DNA from: Macrosoma leucophasiata
Taxonomy: Eukaryota; Arthropoda; Insecta; Lepidoptera; Hedylidae
Assembly: GCA_036365455.1 (NCBI GenBank)
Contig: JAWQUS010000023.1
Location: 7,936,001-8,000,000 of the forward strand
Length of the DNA: 64,000 bases
Reading direction: 5' to 3'
Part shown: in pieces, positions 34,807 through 46,137 of the stretch
How the letters are laid out: each line of letters opens with the position of its first letter
How positions within the stretch are numbered: the stretch's first letter is position 1
Made by a program: the position numbers and the translations under genes
Notes under the pieces: model-generated
Told to the model about the DNA's origin: nothing
Database searches by the model: none
The model's input: the letters and a program-made list of their open reading frames with translations, nothing else

Positions 34807-34944
34807 ACGGCCGAATACTCAAACGTCACTCAACTTTAAGCAGTCCTCAAATGTGCGCCATCTCTATAGTTTGAACGTGTTTTATAAAGACAGAAGACTT
34901 TTAAGTCCCACTTTAATTTAAGTGACGTTTAAATATTTGGCCGT
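34807..34944. mobile_element. TIR element with ACGGCC ends
   Basis: The left ACGGCCGAATACTCAAACG then TCACT is matched in reverse on the right by AGTGACGTTTAAATATTTGG then CCGT. The element is 138 bp and non-coding. Target duplications are not clear. Confidence 0.6.
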
Positions 34945-35357
34945 GAACGTTGTTTTTTTTTCCTAGGCATTCTGAAGATTTGTCGTTTTACTTTTTTGTA
35001 TGTAAATATATTTTCTGCGTAACTATCGCTACACATCTATAAGACCTATGTACATATTTTATTAATACACTAGCAGCTGCCCGCAACGTCGTCTGCGTGA
35101 AGGCTCTACAGCACCAAACATACCTAAGATGCCAGTGTCTCTTTAGCATTATAAACAAACAACTTTACAAAACTTTTAAAAATACCTATAAGTTTTTTTA
35201 GCAAAGCAATTGAAGGGAATCCTGCTGAGTTCAGTCATAAGATGTGACTAAAGGAAATAGAGAAAATAATGCAGGAATATATTCCCGGACACAAAAGAGT
35301 AAAAATACGTACAAAGGTATCAAACCTAACAACACTTTCTCTCTTTCTCGTTGGTAA

Positions 35358-37111
35358 TTATTTAGTTATTCTGTGTATTCTGTTCAAAATGTAAAGAGAG
35401 ACAGGACTGGTAACGCGGTAGCAAGCGACGTACAGTTGCCCGTGTGAGAAGCAACTTGTCCTGAGGTTAACACCCGCTGACCTCAGTGTCTGCCCCTGCG
35501 ACTTATTGATGGTCATCGCGAAGCAAACATTCAACTGTACGCGCTTGAACTGGAATGTGTAGTTATGAGGTATGAGGGGGGAGTGCGTGGTATAAATACT
35601 GCCTCGCCAATGCCGGGTCCCGTTATATAACTTCGGAGGAGATAAGTTCCGAAGAAGCATAATCGGGACACCTACCTTCAGCTTGATGGTATGCGATGGA
35701 AGTCCGCTTGCTGACAGGAAGTTCAGAAATGCCATGGGATAATGTGTGGCGTCATCTTGCTCGACGACAGTATTTATGGAGGTATAGACCACTTCATTGC
35801 CTATTAATTGCTGCAGCCTGATCATTTTTGGGCGTCAAAATGGCTTGCTCACACACCCAAAACGTCGTATTCTGCTGGTGCGGTATACGACTAATATCCC
35901 CGTAGACACCGAGAATGAGCTCTTCTCACCTAGATACATCTCTGTCGAGAGACTCTGGAAACACCACCTATCCACCTCTCTCTTCTGGTAGAGTGCTTCC
36001 GCGAAGACTTAGAAGGACATCGGAAAATTCTTGAGCACGTGCATTGTCGTCGAGCCGAGCTCTCATATTAATGGTCAAGCGTAGCGTAGGTACGAACTCG
36101 TTAAGATCGTTTCAACAAAGCATTCATCTCGTCAGCCCTCGATCTTAGCGTCACCACGGGAAGCGTTTGCCGGAAAACGTAAGTGAATAGTAATGTGACA
36201 CCACCCACTTTCGTTCCTGCGGATGTCCTGCAGGGTTCTGTCCACGGCCTCAACTGCCTTTCTATTGGCCATCGTACACTCATCCCATACAATCAGAGAG
36301 CAATCCTTGAGCACGTGTCCCTTATCACTGTTACATGACACACACAAAAACATTGTTTCGGCGCTCTCAAAATGTAGGGGAATTTTAAACATGGCATGTG
36401 CTGTCTTTCTATCCGGAAGCAGTGTGGCAGCAATTCCCCACACACAAAATTGCTATTGCTGTAGCTAGTACAGCAATAGCAATTTTGCCTTGCCTCCTGA
36501 CCTCCGCAAGTATGCCAGTGGTAACAAATGTTTTACCTGTTCCACCAGGAATATCCAAAATCCAGGAGAAAAACATTTTACCCTGGTTTTGCCCAACGCT
36601 TTCAAGGACGGTATCATAAATTTGTTTTTGCTCTGAAGAGAACAAAGCGACACGGCCATCTCGCCCGGATCGTAATTAGTCTCAGCGTTATACTCCAATT
36701 TCTACGGTCTTGATGCGGTGTGATTTGGGGCGCTGGTAACCCATATTCGATAGTTCAATCGGTGGTGGAAATGACCACATCTTGAAATGAACTAATACAG
36801 GTGTTCAGCATGCGTTCATTAGTTACTTCGACTTCGTCTCCAGTAGCTCGTAGAAAATCTTCAAACAGATGATGGCGATATTTCTCCGTCACTGACGCTT
36901 GCCTCCGCGAGGGTGTCATCCCAGTTTTGGTAACCGTCGAAAAGGTGACGTGCTACGCAGGCTGCGCGGTAAGTGGGATACTCCACGCCATCAAATGTCC
37001 TCAGAAAAGTGAAATACGTTGGGCCTCAGACCGTGTGAAGTAACAACCGCAGGAAATAGCTTTCGCCATTATTTGGATGCACGGTACCTATAAACCTTAC
37101 CCGATGCGGTG
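35358..37111 (-). pseudogene. Helitron Pif1-like helicase pseudogene
   Basis: Read on the minus strand the order is: RFIGTVHPNNGESYFLRLLL and, after a stop, GPTYFTFLRTFDGVEYPTYR (about 37110-36980); AACVARHLFDGYQNWDDTLA; Walker A DIPGGTGKT near 36545; a Walker B-like IVWDECTM near 36290; and the C-terminal LKVGVPIMLLRNL, CFAMTINKSQGQTL and YVACYRV in the frame 35825-35358. These match the helicase half of Helitron RepHel proteins, which unwinds DNA during rolling-circle transposition. Stops and frameshifts separate the blocks. A conserved Ser in the final motif appears as Tyr. Confidence 0.88.
36445..36487. repeat. Perfect 19-bp inverted duplication in the helicase frame
   Basis: CAAAATTGCTATTGCTGTA and its exact reverse complement are separated by GCTAG. 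The normal helicase order (KIAIAV followed by a GIAATLLP-type block) is disrupted exactly here, which fits a small inverted duplication by template switching. Confidence 0.85.
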
Positions 37112-37133
37112 TCCTTGAATATTCTCGGATATT

Positions 37134-37606
37134 CATGCAAAATTTGAAGTAAATCCATTAAGATCCATTACTTTTTGAGTTTAGCTCGGACATACATACA
37201 GACAAACACCAACAGACAAAACAAACACTATATTTGGCTTCGATATTGATAGTACATCACGCCCCAAGTATTCCTTGAAACAAAAAAATCAATGTACAGT
37301 TTTGACTTTCCTACGATTTTAAAGATTTACAGCTCTTCCCCCGTAAGAGATAGCGTGATAATATGTAGCCTATATGTTGACCGGACCTGTTAATAATATT
37401 AATTTAAAATTTACTTCAAATTTTGCATGAATATTACTAACAGGGGCCATTAAGTAGGTACTTTTTTAGTTTAGCCCGGACATACATACAGACAAACAGA
37501 CAAAAAATCTGAAAACTATTTTTTTGGCTTCGATTTCTATGGTAGATCACGTCCCAAGTATTCTTTTAAAAAATATTCAATGTACAGTTTTGACTTTCCT
37601 ACGATT
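37134..37606. repeat. Two-unit direct repeat of Helitron-like body
   Basis: Units at about 37134-37315 and 37424-37606 share ATTCATGCAAAATTTGAAG or a near copy, GGACATACATACAGACAAAC, TTTGGCTTCGAT, and CAATGTACAGTTTTGACTTT. They probably belong to the element ending at 37906. Confidence 0.65.
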
Positions 37607-37609
37607 TTA

Positions 37610-37906
37610 TTAAATGTAGAGATTCCCGTGGGAATTAGTGATTTTTCCGCAATAAAAAGTAGCCTAAATGTTGGCCAGACTTAGTATCTATACACCACAA
37701 AAAGTTTCATTCGAATCCGTCCAGTATCTTCGGAGATTAGCCTAGACAAAGGGACAAACAGACAAACAGACAGACAATAAAATTAAAAATCATTGAAAAG
37801 TGTTCTAATACTATTTTAACATCGCCCCCAATTAGTTTTTCGTAAATACGTATATATAATACAATGTATAGACACGCGGGTTTTACTGTTTTATTATATG
37901 TATAGA
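37610..37906 (-). mobile_element. Helitron related to 2744-3121, 3' end not identified
   Basis: From GAGATTCCCGTGGGAATTAG to ATTATATGTATAGA it follows the element at 2744 closely. The minus-strand 5' TC lies at 37906 next to A. The 3' end is obscured by the repeat at 37134-37606. Confidence 0.7.
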
Positions 37907-38652
37907 TATACATAATGTCGTACGGTTGTCGTTCTACATACACATTTTATGTGTATAATAATTAAAATGGTTTGTTTAAATACCTACTAATATTTCAGTT
38001 TAATGGGTTTCAGGTCACGGCTTTTCACTTCCCTCTACAATGGTCGAGGAGACTGTCACATGTTGGTTGGGACTGCTTCTGTTCTAGTTTGCTGGTGCAA
38101 CATTTCTCTTTAGTGGAGAGTAGTTGAAGTTTTCACTTCTGCCGGCACTCCCGGAGAGCAACCCATTTTTTTTTTCATGAGTTGTTGAGGTGAGCTCTAT
38201 CTATTGGCCTAAATGCATTAATATGCAATGCACGCCATAGGTAGGATAGTATCACCTATTGAACGATTGCTTGAGACTGGGAACGCGTGATCAGGTAGGT
38301 TGGTAAGTTAATTGGAGTATATTGAAGTTTTTAACTAGATTTACGTATACTTATCATGCAGGCGAATTAGAGACAGTCAAAGAAAAAAATATTCATACAT
38401 ATAACATGATTCGACTTCGTAAGGGATTGAAACCCACAACCTCCATATCTGTACTACTTTATCAACTAAGATATCCGAGGTCGACACCCGCAAACCCGAA
38501 TCTGTTTATAACTTTTTATTGAAACCGTGGTGACGTTGACGACATCAATTTATTAGTTAATCAACCGATATGATAAGCGTCGAACCGATCTCGAGTTTGG
38601 AGTTGTCGAATATTCCGGGCATCTACACGGAACTATAAATTTCATAAAAAGA
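37907..38652. other. No gene seen
   Basis: No coding similarity; CGGCTTTTCACTTCCCTC and later TTTTCACTTCTGCCGG recur within about 100 bp and may belong to an unidentified repeat. Confidence 0.4.
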
Positions 38653-38871
38653 CTAGCGGTCTCAACGAACTTCGTATCGCTTTAGAGATATAAAAAATAA
38701 AATGTTCGAAAAATCGTAAAAAAAAATTGATGAGAATCAGTCTTGCCATTTAGGGATATAAAAAATCGACTACAACCGATTCTCATACCTCATAATTTCA
38801 TAATGATCGGTCCAGTGGTTTCGGAGGCGTATTGTTACAAACACTGTGACACGTTAATTTTATACATTAGA
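38653..38871 (-). mobile_element. Non-autonomous Helitron, third type
   Basis: The minus strand starts TCTAATGTATAAAATTAAC (38871) after A and ends GTTGAGACCGCTAG (38653) before T. The body carries ACCGATTCTCATACC and ATGATCGGTCCAGTGGTTTC. The terminal hairpin ACGAAGTTCGT is present. Confidence 0.75.
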
Positions 38872-38934
38872 TTTAAAAAAAACCGAGGAAGTTAAAAAGA
38901 AATTACGGTCGAATTACTTACAGTGTCCGTTGTG

Positions 38935-39090
38935 TCTGTGGTACCGGGCGAACTAAGGTGACATTTGTCTGATAGCAATAAAATTTTGTTTGCAGCAGTA
39001 AACAAGGCATTTCAAAATCGATGGAGGTATCATGGCGGCGAAGCGTTCAAGATTTAGATCTTGAGGTCTCATAGACTCAAGTGTTTAGAA
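38935..39090 (-). mobile_element. Penelope-like element fragment
   Basis: ACCGGGCGAACTAAGGTGAC then ATTTGTCTGATAG, ATCGATGGAGGTA, GCGTTCAAGATTTAG and TCTTGAGGTCTCATAGACT parallel 42107-42245 at the 3' end of the element at 41977. No protein remains. Confidence 0.65.
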
Positions 39091-39422
39091 AACATCAAAA
39101 TAGGTGAAATCACTTACAATTGTATAATACAGGAACAGTGCAGACATAAATAATTCAGAGTGCACGAGATGAATTAACGCGGAGACACTTCTGAGAGGTT
39201 TCGATAGCAAGCGACAGTGCGTGACGAATTTGCGTGAAGCCCCGTTGTCATGGCAACGTACCGTTTTCTAGACTATCGCCGACGTAGACGCTTACTCACC
39301 GGATGGACGAGACAAGACTTATTGACTAATATCGAATTGATATGCGGCAGGTATAAAGGTAGCACCGTCGTTGCCTTGTGCATATTAAGAAAGGTTATGT
39401 TAAGTTACTGCTTCTGTCATTA

Positions 39423-39696
39423 GTTACGAAGGTGCCGAACAAGCGTGTAGCTCACATGGATATTAAGTGATATCTGAAGCTTATATACATCTTCACAAAA
39501 ACCAGAGGTCAAAATGCAGATGAGTTGCTTTCCTTGAGATTTAAGTTGATATTTGTCTGTGATAGTTATTACGGGGACATACATCTACCCGGAACACGGT
39601 AGTGTTGAACTCTACCATTTGGCGGCATATAGATCAGGTAATGCGGCACTGCCTACGCCTTCGGGCTCCTACACTGGACCTCTATCACCAGTAAAA
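39423..39696 (-). repeat. Family A repeat, old near-full copy
   Basis: AAGGTGCCGAACAAGCGTG to GGACCTCTATCACCAGTAA in reversed family order, with many substitutions. Confidence 0.7.
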
Positions 39697-39919
39697 GCAG
39701 TTTCGTATTTATAGGTGTATATGTTAGTTTTTATTGCTTCTCACATCCATCCACTCTTTACTTATCCAAAATACCATCGCTTAGTCTTAATAAGGTGCCC
39801 GAGTGATCAAGCGGGCAGTACCCTGATAGTACCTACCTACTTATAATGTTTTTTATTTTTCATCTTATGTTTGTTCGTATTATGCCAAAAATAAACTTCC
39901 TTTTGTCTCATATTCCTTT

Positions 39920-40555
39920 TTAGGGTTCCGTACCTTAAAAGGAAAAAGGAACCCTTATAGGATCACTCGTGCGTCTGTCTGTCTGTCTGTCCGTCTGTCA
40001 CAGCCAATTTGCTCCGAAACTACTCGACCGATTGAGTTGAAATTTGATGAATATATGTAAATTGGTGACCCAAAGATGAACAAGTCAAATAAAATAACAA
40101 ATTTTAAACAGGGGGGCCACTTTCGGGGGGTTAAACCAGAAAATTTGAAAAAAATTCCTAAACTGTGTCGTGTGACATATCAAATGAAAGAGGTTGTTGT
40201 CAGAATCTCAGATATATATTTTTTTTATAATTTTTGCATAAACAAATTTGAAGTTATTTAAGAAAAACGACGAAAATTGACCATTCCCCTCCCCCTGTCT
40301 CTGTAACTACTGAACTTAAAATTTTGAAAAAAATGTGGAAAATAGTTCTTTGCCTATAGATTACTGGAAAACCAATAAGAAGTTTGAGTATTCAAATTAA
40401 ATCGAAAATTTTTAATAATATAACTCCCCCTGCCGGTACCACCGTAACCGCTATGTCCCTGCATTTTAAATCTGTAATGTTTTCGAAAATATTTATTTAA
40501 ATTACGGAACCCTACCACGCGAGTCGAACTCGCACTTGTCCGGTTTTCTTTATAT
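39920..40555 (+). repeat. Family E repeat, best full copy
   Basis: Starts TTTTTAGGGTTCCGTACC, has GGAACCCTTATAGGATCACT then CGTGCGTCTGTCTGTC, ACTCGACCGATTGAGTTGAA, and ends TTACGGAACCCTACCACGCG then GCACTTGTCCGGTTTT. AGGGTTCCGTA and TACGGAACCCT are inverted near the two ends. No coding frame of note; the class is unknown. Confidence 0.75.
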
Positions 40556-41103
40556 TGACAACCCTATCAATATAACAACTCTCTAAGTACCTCCCTCCGC
40601 GTCGCGTGTTGGCCGTAAAATCTCATTGCAGGCATGATGTGCAATTGCATCACTGATAACGTGATAAGACGAACCATTTTTAGATGAAAATGATTCACAT
40701 GCATATAATGATAACAAATTATAATAATAACAGACTTTTAACTACGTATTTCATGATATTAACGAGTTATCACTTATTCATAATACGAACATTATGTTTT
40801 TATTAGAATAAGTAATTATTTGAGATATATTCCAGGCATACGTCTAGCGAATAATCAGAGGCGAAGCAATGAATTGTTGTATAATTTAATAATTATGATA
40901 GATGTTATTCATATATGTACCTACCCATTTTATTATAATGAAAATATGCAGATAATATGGAAAAACGTATTATTATACTTCTGCAGAGCTAACCCCGACA
41001 GACAGTCGTCCTGAACTGCTGACTTTACTAGGAATATTGAATTCGAATTGGTCTTTTTTTCTTTCATAAGAACCTCCTCATGACCATCTATCTTCTTCTT
41101 CTT
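40556..41103. other. No gene seen
   Basis: AT-rich sequence ending in a CTTCTTCTTCTT microsatellite next to the Helitron start. Confidence 0.4.
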
Positions 41104-41417
41104 CTATAAATAAAATTGGAGTGTCTGTTTGTAATTTAAAAATAACCGCTCCTTACTAAATGCATATGTATGTATACACAGTACATAAGTATACCAAAAC
41201 ATTTTTTTTACAATTTTTGTCTGTCTGTCTCCCGTCCTGTATTCCCGCTAATCTCGGGAACGGCTAAACCGATTTTGACGGGCCTTTCAATGGCGGATAG
41301 TTTATGTACTAAGGAGTAACTTAGGCTACTTTTATACTAGCTGCGCCCACGACTTCGTCTGGGTAGATACTGAACAATCATTCATTCTCATGAGGGCGAA
41401 GTCGCCTGCACAGCTAG
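41104..41417 (+). mobile_element. Non-autonomous Helitron, sister of 32773-33080
   Basis: Opens TCTATAAATAAAATTGGAG (start approximate to 1-2 bases because of the CTT run) and closes GAAGTCGCCTGCACAG then CTAG before T. It shares GTGTCTGTTTGTAATTT, AATAACCGCTCCTTA and GGAGTAACTTAGGCTACTTT with the other copy in opposite orientation. Confidence 0.8.
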
Positions 41418-41546
41418 TCATTAATATTATTCTCAAAAAAAAAATATTATATAATTAACGATTTTTTTCATTTGTTCATGCGTGAGGAGATGATTGCGAT
41501 GACCATGGGAAATAGACATTCAATTTTATATATATGTAGAAAGGTA

Positions 41547-41790
41547 CTAGCGGTCCATTCTGGCTTCGCACGGGTGCAATGTTACGTACGTACATAACTT
41601 AGGCATTCCGCAATATCCCGGCTTAGTGAGTATGCAAGACCTTAAGAAAAACCCTCATGCAAAATTAAAAACTCCTAGCACTTGTTGTTTCTGAGATTTC
41701 GTGATGAGTGATTGACTTTTCGCTTTTCTAGAGATATAAACCTAAGCACATTTATGTGCACACGTACTGAGCATTTATATATTAGGTATT
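41547..41790 (-). mobile_element. Non-autonomous Helitron, family of 31794
   Basis: CTAGCGGTCCATTCTGGCTT then CGCACGGGTGCAATGTTACG is the reversed 3' terminus and hairpin. The 5' end is diverged and its position is approximate. Confidence 0.6.
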
Positions 41791-41976
41791 TTTGTTTCAA
41801 GATTATCGGTTGGCGCGTAGGTACCTAATGTACCTAGTGTACCTACTTAATAATACAATCCACTTGTGAATACTTATATTTATATTCAATTTATAAACAA
41901 TAAACTGATGTCTCGAAGAGGATGTCTCTGGTCTTTAACCTGAGATAAAAAATAAACCTATAGGTATTTTGATATG

Positions 41977-43374
41977 TTCTTAGGTTTTCGCGAGCTACAC
42001 TCATTGAAATAAAACTATTTTTACGGATTTATCTCGCGTATATTAAACTAAAATGATTTTTAAAATCAACCCGACGTTTCGGTCGCTTTTCAGCTTCCGT
42101 GGTCCCGGGCAGACTGAGGTGACATTTGTCTGACAGAAGTTTGAAAAAATTATATGTAGCTACCTCCATCGATTTCGTAAACGCCTTGCGTAGCGTTCAG
42201 GATTAACACAATAATTACTTATGGTATCTTGAGGTCTTGCAGACTGCTGCGGCTGGGATTTAATCTTGCTAAGTATGGGATCCCATGATGTTGATAATCG
42301 CCATCCATCTTCTCTATTGAAATTTGGGTGTTTTTTAATTTCAATAGCCTCGCGTACCATTCGTGGAATGGGTTTGTGTTCTCTAGCGAGTATTTGAATT
42401 TTATCAAACCGGATGTAATGGTTTGGCTTATCCGCTATGTGTTCACAGACTGCAGACCTCCCTGTTCTTCGGTTTTTGACATCAGCAATGTGCTCTTTAA
42501 CGCGGGTGGATACAGCTCTCTTCGTTTGACCAATATATGAGAGTCCACAATCACAATCTAATTTATAAATGCCAGAATTTTGTAATGGAATATTACTTTT
42601 AATGGGTCTTAAATACTGATGAATCTTTTTATATGGTTTGAAAACTGTTTTAATGGAATTCTTTTTTAAAATGTTGCTGATTTTATCTGTGACACCCTTA
42701 ACGTAAGGTAGTATGGCTGGTTGTCGTTCTACTGTAGGTGGTTTCACGCGGCCTCTGTGACGGACGGGTGGTACATGGAGCTTGTTGTTATGTAGCACCT
42801 GGCGTAGGTGCTTCAGCTCCCCCTGAAGATGGTGGTCGTCACAGATGCCTCGTGCTCTCTGAAATAGAGATGAGCCAACGGCAGATAAATGTGCCGGGTG
42901 ATGGTGTGATTCACCATTAAGGTACCTATCAGATGTATCAGATCTACCTATCAGATCTAGTATGGGTAGACTTCCTAAACACAGTGTGACTGAGTGTGTT
43001 ATTGGTTTTTCTAATTAATAAAGTATCTAAGAAGGCTAATTTATTGTCCTGTTCCAATTCCATAGTGAATTTGATTTTATGGTGTATGGAATTGAGATGT
43101 GAAAGAAAAACAGAAACATTATTGCTATCCAATATGGTGAATGTGTCATCTACATATCGTTTATAAATGCGAGGTGTTATGGTTGTAGTGCTCAGGGCTC
43201 TCTCCTCAAAGTCCTCCATGAATATATCGGCGACTATGGGAGAAACTGGGGAGCCCATGGCAACTCCGTCTATTTGTAGGTAGAATTCCCCATTCCACAT
43301 TAGATAGCCAGTTAATAGTCATCATTTTAGTTAATATACGCGAGATAAATCCGTAAAAATAGTTTTATTTCAAT
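41977..43374 (-). mobile_element. Penelope-like retroelement with inverted terminal copies
   Basis: Coding sequence for RT and a GIY-YIG endonuclease is bounded by arms 42003-42057 and 43321-43374 that are reverse complements over about 54 bp with one indel (key words ATTGAAATAAAACTATTTTT, ACGGATTTATCTCGCG). Penelope elements often carry such terminal copies. The N-terminal half of the RT is missing, so the copy is 5'-truncated. A fragment of the same family lies at 38935. Confidence 0.85.
42160..43300 (-). pseudogene. Penelope RT and GIY-YIG endonuclease pseudogene
   Basis: Upper frame (43300-42944): RT palm with DGVAMGSPVSPIVADIF and the catalytic box YKRYVDDTF (about 43150), both aspartates kept. 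A short insertion near 42925-42950 introduces a stop; similarity continues through SSLFQRARGICDDHH. Lower frame (to 42160): IKTVFKPYKKIHQYL, then the endonuclease motifs SGIYKLDC and SYIGQTKRAVSTRVKEH (about 42585-42500) and the CEHIADKPNH region. RT and nuclease together copy and insert the element. The endonuclease motifs look intact, but truncation and the internal stop make the copy non-functional. Confidence 0.88.
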
Positions 43375-43615
43375 ATAGGTATTTTGTATGAAAAACAATG
43401 CACATTGAATTGTTGCCTACCGATTGTTTGTATTCTTACTAACGAATCAGAACGACTTTGAACTTTTTAAAGAATAGAAGAAGTTTGTTGATTAATATTA
43501 ATGTTTAATTCGCTTATATGTAGTTGGTTTTTTTAAATTTTAATAGGTACTCAGGTACCACACCACTTACCATACAAAAACCCATCAAGGAACGTAAAAC
43601 CGTCGGCGGCTACTA

Positions 43616-43944
43616 GGAACAATTTAAAATCAATTGTCATTGTCATATTTTTTTTCTCTCACGTATTGACGGGTTAATTAAATCTAGGTAACATTTAAAT
43701 TTAATGACAAAAACTCATTTATTTACTATGCTCATGTACTCACCTACATTTACCTAGGTAGGTATATGGGTTTTTCTCATATACCTATTTAAATGTTACC
43801 TACATCAGTTTTTCTCATGTATTTAAATGTTACTTACATTTACTTACATGTGTTTTTCTCATATATTTGAATGTTACCTACATTTAATTAACCCCAATAC
43901 CTACCTACATGAGAATATTATGACAATTGATTTTCAATTGTTCC
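43616..43944. repeat. Inverted-repeat element with internal tandem copies
   Basis: Arms GGAACAATTTAAAATCAATT (from 43616) and AATTGATTTTCAATTGTTCC (to 43944) face each other. Between them TTTTTCTCATATA, then ATTTAAATGTTACCTACAT-type units recur three to four times (about 43770-43890). Confidence 0.6.
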
Positions 43945-44019
43945 GCAGCACAAGCATGGAAATTACGGGATCTGTTTTTTTGTATACAATATTTTTAAGA
44001 AACAAGTCCCACATTACAG

Positions 44020-44290
44020 CCGAAACACGTCCACAGTTGGACAAAAACCTTCCCCTAAGATGCCCAGAACAGGGTTGTGCATCATTAGGGGAGCATATGC
44101 CATAACCGCCACGCTTGACAAGCGTACCTATTGGGGATCGCAGTGGCGGCTATATTGTTACGGGACGCTGCTGCCCATCCCTCATTATTGCATTAACTAT
44201 CATCCTATTCGAATGGTTTGATCGCCCTGTTGACTGACTACACTAGCGGAAGTGATCTCCACAAGTCGATCGACACGATGTCGTCACGTC
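44020..44290 (+). repeat. Interspersed repeat, related to 24300-24500
   Basis: Includes CGTCCACAGTTGGACAAAAA then CCTTCCCCTAAG, a motif common in lepidopteran repeats, and from 44150 the GCTGCCCATCC to CACTAGCGG block also found at 24300. Confidence 0.55.
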
Positions 44291-45534
44291 CCGACATACC
44301 TAAATACACAATATTTCGAAAGAATACAAATCTCAGACTAACTTCACAACCCCATGCGAAACTCTTCCTCTCAAAGTACGATGAAAAGGGGCACTTTTCA
44401 ATACGCGAATTTTATTAGGGTTGCGAATCAATATACATCACACACTTCGTGCCCCGTTTAAAATATGCGACAAATAAATGTAGAAAATATGTAAGTAGTA
44501 CTCACACTAAGCAAACAGTCGAAACATTGAACGGGCTGTTTATAGAAATTCATAAACTAGAGATTTACTAACATAAGAACGCGTAATCACTCACGTTAAT
44601 GGGTAAATAGTTGAGATGTTGAAAAAATTCCGAGTCACTGAGTTAGAACACAATTCCAATACGGGCATTCACTATGTCACTTCACCGGTGTTTAAACTGT
44701 TAGCACATAGGGGGAGCACTGGCTATAAGCGACCGACGCGAACGAGGCGAGGCAGGCGACTGCAGACACATCGCCCCACCATCCCAACCGCCAATTCGGC
44801 CTATTCCCCGAGAGATCAGCTGGTCACCATTTATAACCGCACCATCATTTATATCCTATTCACCATGAGAACATTAAATTAAATTCCATCTTCAAATGGA
44901 AACAAATCCCTTTTCCTTTTAGATAAATTTTCACAACGTAGGTAATTAATATGAAAAGTTTTGTAAACAGTCCTCTAGACACTGAACTTGGGTGCAAGTT
45001 CTGTAATGTTTTAAATAGGTTTATGGCAACGATAAATTGTTAAGGAGTTGCCGCGAGGTCGAAGGGGTAACGCAAGAAAAGAATAATGGAGCAAACGTAA
45101 TTTGAAACAACATTCTCGTCCCCTCAGCCTCGACCTACCGAACAGTAAGATTTAACAAATAACAAAGCTACGAATAATAAAGGGACTTTTTCTATAATGA
45201 GTTCATTCGTTATCGGCTTAGTGGTATATGCTCCGTTCATTTTTGTCGAGCAATAATCATAAGTAAAATATAATAAGTAGTGTTACATTCAACCAAGTAC
45301 AATAATGAATGATTCTATGTTGTTAGAATTTATTGTATTTTTGTCGGAGTGAAAATATTATGGATTCATATAGAAAAACGGATTACTTCAATAGTAGCAA
45401 CGTAATAAATAGTAAATAGTAATAATAAAAAGAAAACTATCACACATAAGCTGCTTTACAAGGTTGTGAGAGACCAAATGCATTTTACTCGAAAATTTCG
45501 AACAACTCCATAGAAAACATTTTTTTTTCATTAC
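44291..45534. other. No gene seen
   Basis: No coding or repeat assignment; slightly GC-richer around 44700-44830. Confidence 0.4.
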
Positions 45535-45545
45535 ATTATTCAAAC

Positions 45546-45867
45546 GGAGCGCATGGCGGCTGGAGTACATCGTAAGCGATTTACTCGGTTAAGAGATACG
45601 GGCGCGGTCGGGTGTGTGATGGGTGACCGCTAGTGGCAAATTAAAATGCGCGTTTCCGTACTACGGAGGGCATGTTAATCCGTCGGTCCCGGTTGCTATC
45701 GATAGATAGCAGTCGCTAAAACTTGTCGGAGGCATTATGGGTTTGAAAACATCCGACAGCGGGTTGGCCACTAACCCGTATCTCCACCAACCCGGATTGG
45801 AGCATCTTCCCCCAAAAAGGGAGAGACTCGTGCCCAGCAGTGGGACGTATAATGCGTTGCCATTATT
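45546..45867 (+). mobile_element. Family D retroposon with 11-bp TSDs
   Basis: A 322-bp unit ending GACTCGTGCCCAGCAGTGGG then ACGTATAATGCGTTGCC and (ATT)n. It is flanked by perfect ATTATTCAAAC (45535-45545 and 45868-45878). A second copy is reversed at 54898-55265. The short tandem tail plus TSDs indicate LINE-type retroposition; no tRNA boxes or coding sequence were identified, so it could be a SINE or a truncated LINE. Confidence 0.8.
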
Positions 45868-45985
45868 ATTATTCAAACCTTACAACTACGGAACCTTACA
45901 CTGCGCGTGGCCCGACACGCATTTGACCACGACATGAATCTTTCTTAAGATTCTATGTTGTAAACCAATAATACTTTTAATATGG

Positions 45986-46137
45986 GCGGAGCGCGAAGTC
46001 GTAGGCACCACCACATTATTTTTTATCTATCTGCCATTGAAAGGGTGGTATTCATCACTGCGGGGTTCCAGTTATGTAATCTGTGACACAGGGGAAAAGA
46101 TCTTAGGCCTCAAGTGCAACGCATATCCATTAAACAT
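45986..46137 (+). repeat. Family A repeat, diverged and truncated
   Basis: CGGAGCGCGAAGTCGTAGGC, ACCACCACATTA, TATTCATCACTGCGGGGTTC and CTTAGGCCTCAAGTGC keep the family order. Confidence 0.6.

Larger units (their letters stand above)
35070..37115 (-). mobile_element. Degraded coding Helitron, 5' part missing
   Basis: On the minus strand this contains Helitron helicase sequence and ends at 35070 in GGCAGCTGCTAG followed by T, with a hairpin-like GACGACGTTGC just inside. The Rep domain and the TC 5' end were not found: sequence above 37115 belongs to other repeats. It is the only copy in the window with coding remains and shows what kind of element could once have mobilised the short copies, although it need not be their source. 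Confidence 0.8.

Noticed and set aside
42160..42798. GIY-YIG protein as a stand-alone host nuclease or defence gene
   Set aside because: It is joined in order to Penelope reverse transcriptase sequence and flanked by terminal copies.
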